From: Leguminivora glycinivorella | Taxonomy: Eukaryota > Arthropoda > Insecta > Lepidoptera > Tortricidae | Length of the DNA: 64,000 nucleotides | Reading direction: 5' to 3' | NCBI RefSeq assembly: GCF_023078275.1 | Contig: NC_062980.1 | Coordinates: 13,162,783-13,226,782, forward strand | Shown: piece by piece, positions 35,136 through 46,641 of the stretch | How positions within the stretch are numbered: position 1 is the first letter of the stretch | How the letters are laid out: the number at the start of each line of letters is the position of its first letter | Notes under the pieces: model-generated | Database searches by the model: none | Told to the model about the DNA's origin: nothing | Seen by the model: the letters and a program-made list of their open reading frames with translations, nothing else | Position numbers and translations under genes: made by a program

Positions 35136-35404
35136 AGAAAAAAAAATGTAAACTTGCGTTATTCTATTTAAACTTACCAAGTTTCTCGTAAGTAATAGCT
35201 TTTGGCGTGCCCTCAGCCTCATTTTTTCAGGTAACTGGTTTTGTAAGAGGCATTCACTAGCGGATACGCCTAAAAGCCGGTTTTATGAATGAATAGCCTT
35301 GGTTTGACCTGAATCTTTGCTGGCGGAAACTTCTAATTAGGCCGCAGATATAGCGAAGATTATTCTAGTTTTAATTGGGACTACTATTTGTATACCTATT
35401 GTTA

Positions 35405-35720
35405 TAAAAAAAGAGTCCGCGAGACTTCAGGTGACCCTAGGGCTGGCTCATTCCTTGGCCAAAAAATTGACATTTAGCGAGGGAATGTAGCCAGCCTCAT
35501 AGGCACTCTTCCATAGGGGACGGACTTGGTGGGACCTTAGGTAGTTATTTTATTTATTTCGTTAGTTTTAGTTTTGAGATATATTAATTTTATTTTAGTT
35601 AATCAATTTGTTACATGTTTATTATATTATACCTTAGTTTATGTGATTGTTATATTATATCTAATTATCATAAATGTTTTTTTTACTATTTTGACACTTT
35701 TATAAATCTGCTATTTGTTT
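35405..35720 (+). pseudogene. LINE C-terminal remnant, restriction-like-endonuclease family, copy 2
   Basis: The plus strand reads ETSGDPRAGSFLGQKIDI* then RGNVASLIGTLP. It is collinear with ETSGDQRAGQYFAQRISIAI and QRGNAASLLGTLP of the copy at 51190-52340. In-frame stops show it is dead. An AT-rich 3' tail follows. Confidence 0.6.
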
Positions 35721-35943
35721 CTAGTAAATGAATGGTTCGAGGACGCGCATACAATATATTTACAGCAATAAAAGCCGCTTTTGTGTGTTTTTATTGTACA
35801 ATGAAATTTTGGAACAATGAATTCAGTCGACAGATATCATAGGTATCGCAATATAAAAATAATTCTCTAAGAACAAATTAAATTACTTTCATAGAAAATA
35901 TTTTAACTTGTTATTTTTAAGTAGTAACACTACTATTATGTTC

Positions 35944-36435
35944 TAAACATTAAATAAATGTCATATACAAAGAAAAAGTGACCAAAGCCTCCAGTGCTCC
36001 GAGCTGGAATCGAACCAGCGTACTCCGCTTACCGGGCGAATGCCAGAACCACTCGGCTATCGGTCCACGAAAGCAAGGGTCGAAATTTCTAAGTATATGA
36101 CATTTCCGAAGGCTCGTGGCGCCCTCTGGCCATCCCTGAGGTAGAACAGTATGGTTCGACCTCCTAGCCGAATCAACTCAGGTGATTACAAGCTAGCGAA
36201 GAGAGATTCGGCTAGGAGGTCGAACCATACTGTTCTACCTCAGGGATGGCCAGAGGGCGCCACGAGCCTTCGGAAATGTCATATACTTAGAAATTTCGAC
36301 CCTTGCTTTCGTGGACCGATAGCCGAGTGGTTCTGGCATTCGCCCGGTAAGCGGAGTACGCTGGTTCGATTCCAGCTCGGAGCACTGGAGGCTTTGGTCA
36401 CTTTTTCTTTGTATATGACATTTATTTAATGTTTA
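35944..36435. mobile_element. perfect palindrome, 231-bp arms, containing tRNA-like sequence
   Basis: Arms 35944-36174 and 36205-36435 are exact reverse complements as far as I can read, with a 30-base centre. Each arm holds a tRNA-like core: A box TAGCCGAGTGGTTCTGGCAT and B box GGTTCGATTCC, with partly pairing ends GTGGACCGA / TCGGAGCAC. This looks like two SINE-like units joined tail to tail or an inverted duplication. The 92-codon open frame over it is not a gene. Confidence 0.85.
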
Positions 36436-36780
36436 TAAAAATAATTACTTCAACCGTCCAAATGGAAGTCCATTCATATAGTCAACACGTAAACTGTACA
36501 CACCTTCAGCTATACATAATACTAATTAGTTATTTTAAGTACCTAGTTATCAGATATTATACATTTTTAAGAAGGTACGTTACGGAAAACGGTACTCCGT
36601 ACATTTTGGAAGCGTGCAGCCGACGGCTGAAACCAACAATAGAACCTTTTGACACTAATGAAATGTAAGCGGTACACCAAGTGAATGCTGCCTTTACCCT
36701 TCTGATGACTTACTACTTCTGATGGCGCTACAACTCTTTGTGGGTCTTGGCCTTCTCTATTTTTCTCTAGTTTTCGATAC

Positions 36781-36925
36781 CAGTAGGTCTCGCACATGAT
36801 TGCCGCGAGAGTATGTCGCCGCGTGATAGACTACCCGTCCTTATGTCATATATGCAATTAGTAGAACACGTGTGATCTATCTTGCGGCGACATACTTTCG
36901 CGGCAATCATGTGCTAGACCTACTG
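36781..36925. mobile_element. hairpin MITE (GCACATGATTGCCGCGA)
   Basis: CAGTAGGTCTCGCACATGAT with TGCCGCGAGAGTATGTCGCC pairs with GGCGACATACTTTCGCGGCA and ATCATGTGCTAGACCTACTG. Arms about 50 bp. 37050-37660 shows no gene. Confidence 0.6.
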
Positions 36926-37664
36926 GCAACCCTTCTCCAGTATATTTCCCCGTTTTCCTAAGGTTCTCTTCCACAGAGGCAAGCCACCTTTTTTGTTGTG
37001 ACGTCCACGTTGACATCATTTTAGGAGCCCTCAATCGGGCATTATTTCAAGGTGACTTGGACGCATGTATAGACAGCACCAATGTTATGAAATGGTTCCG
37101 TGGCGAACGAAATTGCAACTGACATTGTTGTAATAAACTAGAAAGGCGATAGAAAGAGAAAACACCGATACGCTTCGAAACGTGAACATCTGATCTACGC
37201 GTCATTTTTAAAAAGTATTAAAAGTTATATTATAAAATAACTAGTTTAAATAAAGGCACACTCACACTGAATAGGTTTAGTTGCATCAAAGTTCCCTGTA
37301 ATTTCGTGCAATGCGCACATTTAACTTGCAGTGGCATGGTTTTGAATAATAAAGCTTGCAATCATAATTATTATTTAACGACTTCAAGTAGGAATAACGG
37401 TACATAATGAATAGTTAAATTTGAGGCAATTTCTACTTAACTAGTTTCAAAATGAACGTAAGTCAGCAAATAAAAATGAAATAATATGTGTAATGACTAT
37501 TAAAACATTAGGGAAATAATTATTATACTTTTTCGAAGTTTAAAAGGTTGATTAGATAACTTACTTACATACAGTTTTAATGAAAGTAAATTAAAAAAAC
37601 GAATTGTAATACGTAGTTGTAAACAAACATTATAGTAATTTTACAAAAAGATTATACATACATA

Positions 37665-37830
37665 CAATCACGCCTGTTTCCCAGAGGGGTAGGCAGAGAT
37701 CACGGATTTCCATTTACTACGATCCTGACAAACCACTTTCGCTTCACACACTTTCATAACGTTTCTCATACACGCTCGTCGGTTTCGAGTACTTCTGACC
37801 TGGCCTTTTTGCAATATTTCCCCGATTTGG
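37665..37830 (-). pseudogene. LINE C-terminal remnant (QDRSKWKSVISAYPSGKQA)
   Basis: The minus strand encodes RACMRNVMKVCEAKVVCQDR then SKWKSVISAYPSGKQA and stop, with a CATA microsatellite at the 3' end. A short tandem run of TACAAAGCTGGATAGA lies beside it (37885-37945). Confidence 0.5.
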
Positions 37831-37964
37831 TCGAGAAAAGTTCGCTTAAGATAAAGATTATCTTGCCGTAAAACATGCGAATACAAATACAAAGCTGGAT
37901 AGATACAATAGCTGGATAAATACAAAGCTGGATAGATACAATAGACCGACCAATCTCCGCCATT

Positions 37965-38295
37965 TGCCAAATGAACCTCACTTTAAAGTCCCAAAAACAA
38001 ACAACGTATATGGCAATAGAGTCTGGACTTCATATCTACCAACTTCACTAAACAGCTTTCCTAATCAAGTAGTAAAAGATATAGATAAGAAGCCTATTCA
38101 AATAAAACATATCATAAAAAAATTTATGCTAAAAAATATCAATGAAGAAGCACTGATATAGATTAATTATAATAATTACTATAATATAGTATGTATTACC
38201 TAGTTACTACAATCTTAGATTTTAAAGATTACTACTAGGTTTAAGAAACTGTAATATTATTAATTTGAAATAAACAGTTTAAAGTTTAAAGTTTT
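37965..38295 (+). pseudogene. 5'-truncated LINE, last ~65 codons and 3'UTR
   Basis: The plus-strand frame from 37964 (FKVPKTNNVYGNRVWTSYLP ... QIKHIIKKFMLKNINEEALI) resembles the extreme C terminus of Jockey/CR1-type LINEs. An AT-rich 3'UTR with GAAATAAACAGTTTAAAG follows. No TSD was found. Confidence 0.4.
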
Positions 38296-38329
38296 TTTTT
38301 TTTTAAAAAATGAAAAAGTCTACACACGG

Positions 38330-38975
38330 CAAAAAGTGGTGCCAGTTTTCGGCGCTGTTATTTTTTTCTTCTGACAGGCCGATCGTGCAGCGAACTGAAA
38401 GTCAGTGAGCTTCTTAAGTCTTTTTTCTTAATAGTTCTTAATATATAATAGTACAAGTACAGAAGGCCCACTGCTTTGATGTTCACAAAATGCCGCCTTT
38501 TAAATACCTACAAAATTATAACAAAGAAACGAGCCGCACGTGCGCAGCGTCGGACGATAGGGTTGCCTATGGATTAAAACGAATTAAAACTCATAAAAAT
38601 GTTATACTATTATATTCAAGTCTTAGATACTTTCTATGTATACATATATATATCCATACAGTATTTATATATTTTTGTTTAAGTCCCAACATCACAAGCA
38701 CTAGCAAACTTTTCCGTGGGACTTAATCAATATTAGATCTGTGTAAGATTGTCCTATTATTCTATTCATGTCTATTTAACTAAACATTATTTGCCATTCA
38801 CACGCGGACATCACATATGAACCTAAAAAAACTCACGACGTAAAGTAACAGTAGAAAGTGCGAACGTGCGTTCCGTGAGAACGCGCCCCACCCCTGATTA
38901 GGCCGCGAACTCGCGGCCGCCGGCATGTACTTGTAGCGCGGCAATAGAATCGCGGAGTGAGCCGCCCCTGTTGTC
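38330..38975 (+). repeat. GC-rich interspersed repeat family E, copy 1 (with SINE inserted)
   Basis: AGTACAAGTACAGAAGGC, GATGTTCACAAAATGCCGCC and later GGCCGCGAACTCGCGGCC, GCATGTACTTGTAGCGCGG, ATAGAATCGCGGAGTGAGCC match 48500-49110. A SINE tail (38620-38765) lies between the two conserved blocks. Confidence 0.5.
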
Positions 38976-39596
38976 AGTTGAATATTGTAACAAGAAAAAC
39001 AAATATTGTATTAAAATAAAACGACAAAATTGAGTCACGTTAAAAATAACTATTACGATGTTAGGTAGATACATATCTATACCTATACTTCTCAGCTTTT
39101 ATCTGATAAAATCAGCTTAAGTACAGTACAGAGTACCTACAATTGCACCTCGGTTAAACACAGGTGGCCTGAGATGTTCAGTGGATTGATTAATTGCTTC
39201 TTAACCACGTTACACACGGTACAATTTCATGCACAATCTGGCTCTATTCGCAGACTGATTGGATGTATATCGTCACTACTTTAAAAAAATCTCGTATCTC
39301 ACGCTGTTCCTCAAAGTTAAAACGCAGTAAGTCTATATGCATTCCATACATACTTACTACAATTTTCTTTTCATTGACAGACGAAGATGCGAGTTTTTTT
39401 TAAAGTAGTGACGATATGTAGGTTGCTGCCGACGAGGAGCAGGTTAAATCTAACTTAGGACCCATTTACGCGGTGTGTGAATTTGCATGCGATTTTAGGT
39501 ACGTTACGGACTTGAAGACCACACCAAGCAAATACCGTAATATCATTAGATCTTATTAAACACACAAGTTTTTGCACTGCTGTGTAAAATTACACT

Positions 39597-39734
39597 TAGT
39601 GCGTTTTCACATTATCCGATCCGATATCGGATGTCGGACCGATATTCCATACATTACAGGCGCCATCTTGGATTTTTTCTATTGCGATCCTTCCGACATC
39701 CGATATCGGATCGGATAATGTGAAAACGGCCTTA
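39597..39734. mobile_element. hairpin MITE (ATCCGATATCGGAT family), intact copy
   Basis: TGCGTTTTCACATTATCCG with ATCCGATATCGGATGTCGG pairs with CCGACATCCGATATCGGATC and ATAATGTGAAAACGG. The centre GCGCCATCTTGGATTTTT is kept in the copy at 42815. Confidence 0.7.
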
Positions 39735-39831
39735 CACTGAATCATTACGACACCTGGCGGATATCTTTCGGAAATCGTACATTTTGCTTGTGCTGACTGG
39801 TAGCTGTAATTGGCGCGGGCAAAAAGCATGA

Positions 39832-40085
39832 TTTATTTATTTATTCGTATGGCTTAATTTTTCAGTCGTTTATAAAGGTATTCTAAGGTTCTGGATCCAT
39901 TGGATTACGTCATTATGTAGGGTGAACAAGTCCGCAGGGTTTCCACTGTATTTGCTGATAGGGCAGTGCTGAACGAAGTGCTCGATGTCCTGCGTGGGAG
40001 CCCCGCAACTGCACCCTGGAGATTATATCCATTCACATTTGTGCAGGAATGCTCGGGTACGGCCGTACATTCAGCACGATGACTG
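39832..40085 (-). pseudogene. 5'-truncated LINE, zinc-knuckle C terminus
   Basis: The minus strand reads GCSCGAPTQDIEHFVQHCPI then SKYSGNPADLFTLHNDVIQW and stop. This is a CxC...H...C knuckle near the end of a Jockey/R1-type ORF2. An AAATAAATAAAT tail (39832-39846) marks the 3' end. Confidence 0.55.
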
Positions 40086-40633
40086 AATGAAATCTTTTGG
40101 ACATTGTTCATGTCGATACACTACATATGAATTGGCCAGAAGGTCCGATGGCAGTCAGCCGTTTGTACATGGAAATTGTACATGTCTTTTCCAGTCTAGA
40201 AGAACGAAGTCTTATCGTATTATACACTGTAACTTTTCAGAGTGTGTTGAAATCTCCCGACCTCAACGATTATTTGTAAACATAAGTTTACCGCCCTTAC
40301 CACGCCCACCAAACGCAAAGCTAAGCGTCAGCGGCCCTGTCATATGTCACGTCTAAACCTTCCTAACTGATAGTTCTTGTCTCACTAACCTGTCCAGGAC
40401 ATTAATTAATGTACCCGTATTTCAGTAGGAACACTACTTATTAATGCGAAACATTAGCCTGCTACCAGATGGGGCCGGGATTCCGGTTTATGCTAAGATA
40501 TTCTAGAAATTATTTGTTTAAGGAAATATGTATACTTGATGGTTTTAAGTAAGAAGTTTTGTAAAATTTTGTTTTAAAAGATTGTTTATTACTAGTAGAC
40601 ACAAAACTTTTTAGGTACCGTAAAAACCCGAAC

Positions 40634-40951
40634 TACAGGGTGATTCATGAGTCGTGAGCAGGAGTGAACAGGGTACTGGGGAGGGTCACACTGAGCAACT
40701 TTCATAATGGGGCAACACTAAATTGTGATATTTTTTTTTCTTAACTATGACTTAATTGATAGTTAATCATCAATTATTTAAGTCATAATTAGAACGTAAT
40801 TGATAATTAGCTATCAATTAAGTACTTATCAATTAAGTCATAGTTAAGAAAAATAATCACAATTCAGTGTTGCCCCATTATGAAAGTTGCTCAGCGTGAC
40901 CCTCCCCAGTACCCTGTTCACTCCTGCTCACGACTCATGAATCAACCTGTA
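40634..40951. mobile_element. large hairpin element, ~125-bp arms
   Basis: TACAGGGTGATTCATGAGTC ... ACTGGGGAGGGTCACACTG pairs with CAGCGTGACCCTCCCCAGT ... GACTCATGAATCAACCTGTA. The arms continue through AATGGGGCAACACT and end with CTTAATTGATA / TATCAATTAAG. The centre is also rich in AATTGATA copies. Confidence 0.7.
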
Positions 40952-42054
40952 TAGTCCAATACTGCAACTATGGTATGGTCCACGATTTCAAAAAGAATTT
41001 AAGGATCATTACCAATTGGTCCTTTTCTTTGAGTCCCAGTATTTTTGTTTATTTATTTTATTAGTCAGCCTTAGATCTAAAAATTATATAATAAGAGCCA
41101 CACCTTAACAAAATATTTACAGTTAATTTTGGACCATAGGGGGTTTTACGGTACCTACAAAAATATTATGTGTGCTTAAAACGCAGTAACATGTACTCTG
41201 TTTCAATCAAAATATTAAACATAGTCAACCACCACTGACCATCTCCAAATGTTGTAGTAGGTATATTATATCCCGCAAACATTCTTACGTTGAGGCATGT
41301 GGTAAAATATAAAAGTGTTTTTCTCGTTGCTCGACTAGGTCCCACTACGCGGTGCTCTTATTTCTAGCCAGTTTACCTCTCATGCACCTATAGAACCTAT
41401 TATGCCCAAGTCTTCAACACATTACACAGGAAATCTAAGATCCGCCATAAAGTACGATCGCGCACCGACTTATATTATATTATATCTAACGGCAAGGACG
41501 ATTATAAAGGACCAGCAGAGTCCATACTAAATACCGTACCCCGTTGGCAGCCGTAAATCTATGTCGCTAGATGTCACTAAGAGTGTCATTTGAATAAAAA
41601 TGTTGTTTTTTTTTTAAATACGCACGCGGTAGTTCAACGGCATTACAAGTGATACAGTGAAAAGTATATAGATGACGCTAGGGGCCCGTGTCATGTTTCA
41701 GTCCCTGTTTACAACGCAAGCCATCGTTCTTATTTTGAATTATGACAATCATGCAAAAGAGTACCATACTGTCAAATTTTCTATCTCTTTCATCAGCGTG
41801 ACGTCAATGATTAATAATATTACTTTCAATATATTTAAAATTTAAATTTTAATGAGGCCATTTCGAACGGTGTTTATGATAGATATCATGTTGACAATCA
41901 ATCTCCTGACCGTCTCGCTCACACCAATATATTCCCCTATATTTGAACGAGTGCGACCGAAACAGTTGAGTATTATTGAAGATTTTTGAATGTCTAAAAT
42001 CGTATTGGTAGTTGTCGAAAACCCGCTTTTTCCATAAAGTGTTGGCGCGACGTC

Positions 42055-42207
42055 AAGTGGGTGATAGGCGTACGAGCAAGTACGCGTTGGATGGTCGACT
42101 ACTATGCGCGGCGGTTTTTACGCGTACTTACGGTGACACGCAATCGAAAAAGGTCGTCGAGCCATAAGTAGGCATACTTGCTCGTATCGTACGTCTATCA
42201 CCCACTT
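42055..42207. mobile_element. hairpin MITE (AAGTGGGTGATAGGCGTACGAG)
   Basis: AAGTGGGTGATAGGCGTACG with AGCAAGTACGC pairs with GCATACTTGCTCGTATCG and TACGTCTATCACCCACTT. Confidence 0.6.
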
Positions 42208-42413
42208 CAGACTGCGTTTCGATCGACGTTTAGCGTCAATAATTATCAGCTTGGCTTCATGGCTTTACGAACCATAGCTCGGACCATCGAATATGAAACT
42301 TATAAACTTGTTTATACACAAGGGTATAGAAGTTTATAACCAGGTGCTCCATGACACCATTGCACCAATCTGTCGCCGGCACCACTACACTTCAACGGCC
42401 AAGTCACACAACA

Positions 42414-42649
42414 TCCATACTAATATTATAAATGGGAAAGTGTGTGTGTCTGTTTGTTTGTCCATCTTTCACGGCAAAACGGAGCGACGTATTCACGTAA
42501 TTTTTTAAGTGGAGATAGTTGACGGGATGGAAAGTGACATAGGCTACTTTTTGTCTCTTTTTATATCCCCCCACTTCCTTAGAATGGAGGATGGAAGTTT
42601 GTGGAGAGATTTTCGAATTTAACGCGAGCGAAGCCGCAGCAAAGGCTAG
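42414..42649 (+). mobile_element. short non-autonomous Helitron, complete
   Basis: Starts TCCATACTAATATTATAAAT after host A (42413) and ends CTAG (42646-42649) before host T. A weakened hairpin (GCGAGCGAAGCCGC) lies just upstream of the 3' end. 236 bp, no coding. Confidence 0.65.
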
Positions 42650-42814
42650 TTAACTATAATAATAAAGAAATCGCAGTAAGGAACTTTATGTAGATTTCAT
42701 TACTTTTTAGAGATAAACAAGCAGTTCCATCGAGACGGCTATTTTTTACAGAATGTTTTTGGTGGGATATACCTACATAGGCATATATAACACTAACCAA
42801 GTATCTATTGTCTT

Positions 42815-42952
42815 AGTCCGTTTTCACATTATCCGATCCGATATCGGATGTCGGAAGGATTTAAATGGAAAAAATCCAAGATAGCGCCTGTAATGTATGT
42901 ATGGGGTATCAGTCCTACATCCGATATCGGATCGGATAATGTGAAAACGCAT
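42815..42952. mobile_element. hairpin MITE (ATCCGATATCGGAT family), second copy
   Basis: Same ends as 39597-39734 (CCGTTTTCACATTATCCG / CGGATAATGTGAAAACGC), with an altered right inner arm. Confidence 0.7.
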
Positions 42953-43316
42953 AGTCTCATTAATTATTACTTATTATGTCAGAGTTTCACTAATTATTTA
43001 TTTTTATTCTTTTATTATCTCAGTTTAGGTTTATACGAGTACCAAACGAGTAGTATAAGAGTAGAAAATATATTACCAAAACAATACAATCTATCAATTA
43101 TTTATTATAAAAACGTAATCCAAAGTGCCACACCTAGTCGGCCAGTGCATGGCCTACGCTGCCGATGGTTAGGGTGCTCGGAGTGACATACAAGAAACGC
43201 TGAACTATCCGCGTTCTGTCCAAGACGAAGCCTGACCGACGAAGCTAGCAAGTCTCTCTACATGTTAGCTGAAATACTGTCAAACCGTTCACTGTGATTA
43301 CTCAGATTATTATAAG

Positions 43317-44092
43317 CATAGCTGGGCACCGTTAATCAAATAGTTAACTTCGTTAATCGCTAATCCGTTACTAAAAAAGTTAACTTCGTTAATCGTTAAA
43401 GCGATACATTTCGACAAATTTAACGTAAGTTAAAGTTAATCGTTAATCCGTTAACACGTGAAAAAAAAAGAACTTTGCTGTAAATATTTAGTTGTATCAG
43501 TATCCACTATAACGTATTATATTTCTGTAAAAGGCCGAAGTACAGCTAGCCTATTGAACTCTAGGCTGCCCGTGGAAGGCAGTGCTCGCCTGAGCTACTG
43601 CCAAGAGCTGTGTCAGGAGAGATGCTGGCGGTGACGGGACTGTTGTGGCACTTTGGGCGGTAGAGGCTAGGGAAGCGAATGTGGTCGTAAATTAGGGCTC
43701 GAATTTGCTGCCCTATCGCTACAACAGTCGCCATGGTAAAGCTTAGGATTCACCGAATCAACGTTAGTAAAAGCAAATCCACGTGAAAAATACTTTTTTA
43801 GGTAATATTTCGGGCTTTTAGCGATAGACATCGGTAAAACCTAGGATTTACCGGCAAATCATAGGATTTGCCGTACTTCGGGCTTTTATAGTAGCGTTCA
43901 GAACGTGTTTTTTGCAGCGCAGATGGCGCCTGTGCCCTACTAGATTAACGATTAACGGTCTCGGAGAAATTTAACGGAAGTTAACGAGTCCGTTAACATT
44001 TTTTTAAGTTAACTTAAAAGTTAATCCGTTAATCGAAATGTTAACTTCGTTAATTAACGATTAACGGATTAACGATTTAATGCCCAGCTATG
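43317..44092. mobile_element. non-autonomous hAT-type element with 8-bp target duplication
   Basis: Terminal inverted repeats CATAGCTGGGCA (43317-43328) and TGCCCAGCTATG (44081-44092) are perfect over 12 bases. ATTATAAG flanks both sides (43309-43316 and 44093-44100), the 8-bp duplication expected of hAT. Subterminal regions are crowded with GTTAATCGTTAATCCGTTAA motifs. No transposase frame in 776 bp. Confidence 0.85.
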
Positions 44093-44100
44093 ATTATAAG

Positions 44101-45600
44101 CAAAATGATCTTCGAATGAACTTTCTGGACAATTGAGATGCACGGGCACAGTCGAAACCAGCTCGCCCCTTCAGCCGTGTCCCGTTGAAAATCGGAAAGA
44201 TTCTTTTCCTTAGCACATTTAATGTTTACAAATTGGATTCGCCTTCTGTCACCTAAACTGGTAAATTTATGTATGAGGTCATTGGTCATACAATTATTAA
44301 TTTATACAGTTATTAATTCTGTATCTCTACTCGCATTGCTGCTGCGATTCTAAAATATTTAATATCCATATTATGAATATTCAATAAATCATACAATGAC
44401 ATTTGTGATGTGACATGGATGTCACATCTGTTGGCACAATGATTGCGTTTTGTTGAACGTATTTGAGCTCAACATATAGGTTTTTTATCACTAAGTATAT
44501 TATATTAATGAACAACGAAACGGATGTGACATTTTCCTAGTCCACCAACGTCATCTAGTCATTTTATTTGGCAATAATTAGACAACATGCGAACAAACTT
44601 AGCCAGTGAAGCAATCACAACTACGTCGAGGCCGACCAAAAAATATAATTTGTAAAAATTGTGTTTTGAGCCAATATTTTGATATTAAAATAAAGTTTTT
44701 TGATAGTTATTCATAGTATAATATAAAAACAAGTAAAAATATGGGTGAAAATATGTTTTTTTCCACTCCCGGGTTACGAAACAACGCCATCTAGTTTTAA
44801 AGCAAAAACTAAGCTTTTTTCAGGGGTACGCTTTTTTGTATGGGCTATATCAGTCTAGTATTAAATGGTCCTTGCTAACGGTAATACAAAAGATAATCTT
44901 AAAAATATTGAATAAGCTTTACTTATTGAGTAGATGCATAGTGTGGATTTTAGAATGCACAGTACACAGTAGTTCGGATCATCCCAGATTTGCATCAACT
45001 ATATAAACAATCTGGTTTTAAAAATCGAACCACATTTAGCCATATTTGGCTAACCTGGAGAGATTTGGGTCAACGCAATCCAACGTTAACCCAAAAAATT
45101 ATCCCGGGGAGAAAATTTGGTTTAAAAGGAGTGTACCGATAAATAACTGATAATGTTTTGCTAATTTAAAAACTGAAATGATGATCGCACATCGCACGTA
45201 TCTTGCAGAACACATTATTAAAATAAATTAGATATTTTTAAATTTTGAATCCTATTTGGTAAGGTATTTAGTTGTATTTGTGAGATCGAAACGCCTGAGA
45301 ATATAGGAAATAGCAAATAACTAAATAACTTGATGCAAAAAAAAAGCTTAGTTCAGTGTACTTTGGAATCAGCCCGAGTATTTTAATTATGTAGTAGAAA
45401 GATTACCTAAATCGATTATTTAACTGTTTTTTTTTTTAACTGTTTAAACTGTTTATTTCTATAAATAGTTACAAATAACATGAAAACATTGTTTTTTCTT
45501 AACTACTAATCTTAACTAATAAAGATTTTTTGAGTTAAGGAGTCCTATCTTTTATGGCTAAGTAATTATACTAATGATTGCATGCATTTTTACATATTTA
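44101..45600. other. intergenic DNA, no gene seen
   Basis: AT-rich with scattered short frames; nothing supported as a gene or classified repeat. Confidence 0.4.
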
Positions 45601-45603
45601 TTG

Positions 45604-45800
45604 TAGCAAAGTTGCGTTGAAGCAAAGTGTCCAAAGTGCCTAAAATAAGGAGGGAGAAAAGGTGGGTGGACTGTGTGAGAGATGATATCAAACGAATGCA
45701 ATTGAATGACGAGATAACATTCGATAGAGAGATATGGAAGGAAAAAACATGCTGCGCACCATCACTAAAAAAAAACCGTTACTGGGATCAAAGCAAGCAA
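45604..45800 (+). pseudogene. LINE C-terminal fragment (KRWVDCVRDDIK...WKEKTCC)
   Basis: KVPKIRREKRWVDCVRDDIK then DREIWKEKTCCAP matches the RW-x-D-x-x-x-DD and W-x-x-x-TCCA tail of lepidopteran LINEs. It is 5'-truncated. Confidence 0.55.
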
Positions 45801-45876
45801 ATCAAGATGATAAATATTCCATATCAGTTTTAAGACGTTCACTCAAATACAAAATCTATATAATTAATGACCCTTC

Positions 45877-46327
45877 AAGCTCTTAAAACTTTATTTTAAT
45901 CTGCCCAAAGCGCAATCGGCCCCGCCACATGATCCAAATTACTCGGATGACGGGTAAAAATAGATGGACATTTCTCTTCGGCAAAGTTTCCTTGCCAAGT
46001 TTAGAGTTAACCGAGTCCTGATATATTAAAAAGAAAGACTTTGAAAGGAAAGTATAGACTGCAGTTACTCGGCCGGAGTATTTACGTGGCTTCTCAGAAA
46101 AATATACCTTTTCAGTTGCTCTTGAAGTTATTACTTTAGCTTTGGAAAAGTTTTTGCAAGCATGTACTTTTATTGGCATAAAAATTACAAATAAGTATTT
46201 AGTGTTTACTGTGGCCAATCCTTCAGTAAAATGTTTTTGGGCGCGTAGACAAGACAAAGTGAAAATTATTCATGATCCGTACCAAATCGTAGATAAATTA
46301 GTAAGACGAAGACAGATTTCATCTTAG
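45877..46327 (+). pseudogene. unidentified single-frame pseudogene with two in-frame stops
   Basis: One frame reads LICPKRNRPRHMIQITRMTG through KDFERKV and TRPEYLRGFSEKYTFSVALE to DPYQIVDKLVRRRQISS, ending in TAG. It is broken only by TGA and TAG near 46018 and 46055, with no frameshift. The composition is protein-like (TNKYLVFTVANPSVKCFWARR) and has no intron, so it may be an old retrocopy or part of a mobile element. A LINE tail lies just upstream (45604-45800). The family was not recognised. The long minus-strand frame over the same bases is its shadow. Confidence 0.35.
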
Positions 46328-46606
46328 CGTATCTTTTTGGTCATCGGAGGTGTAGGTCAAAATTGTAAAAATAGTCACGTAAAGAATGCGGATAGTTGTA
46401 ATCTTGTCTAATCACGTAGATCATTTTCTAATATACCTATTTATAACTATTCCCAAAGCATTCATTTTGTTCTCAATTGTCATTGTCACATTTCGATCTT
46501 GTAACAAAACATAAGTGGTACTAACTAAGACTATTTCCTTTCTATTAAACAAATCCACTTATTCAGGGCAAGTTTACCAACGAAAGAAAAAATGTGATAA
46601 GGACAG

Positions 46607-46641
46607 GCTCATCAAAAAGTTGTTACAACTTTTTGATGAGC
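46607..46641. other. perfect 35-base palindrome
   Basis: Two 17-base arms (GCTCATCAAAAAGTTGT and its reverse complement) flank one central T. No other context was identified; it could form a hairpin or cruciform. 46330-47140 is otherwise empty. Confidence 0.7.

Noticed and set aside
36151..36429. 92-residue plus-strand open frame
   Set aside because: Lies entirely in the tRNA-like palindrome; no protein-like features.
35944..36435. Functional tRNA gene pair
   Set aside because: A and B boxes are good but the acceptor stem has mismatches, and the sequence sits in a repeat-like palindrome; a SINE origin is more likely.
43130..43260. Possible LINE fragment (RVLGVTYKKR-like)
   Set aside because: Too short and interrupted by stops to assign.
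45883..46257. 124-residue minus-strand open frame
   Set aside because: Antisense shadow of the plus-strand pseudogene; biased composition.
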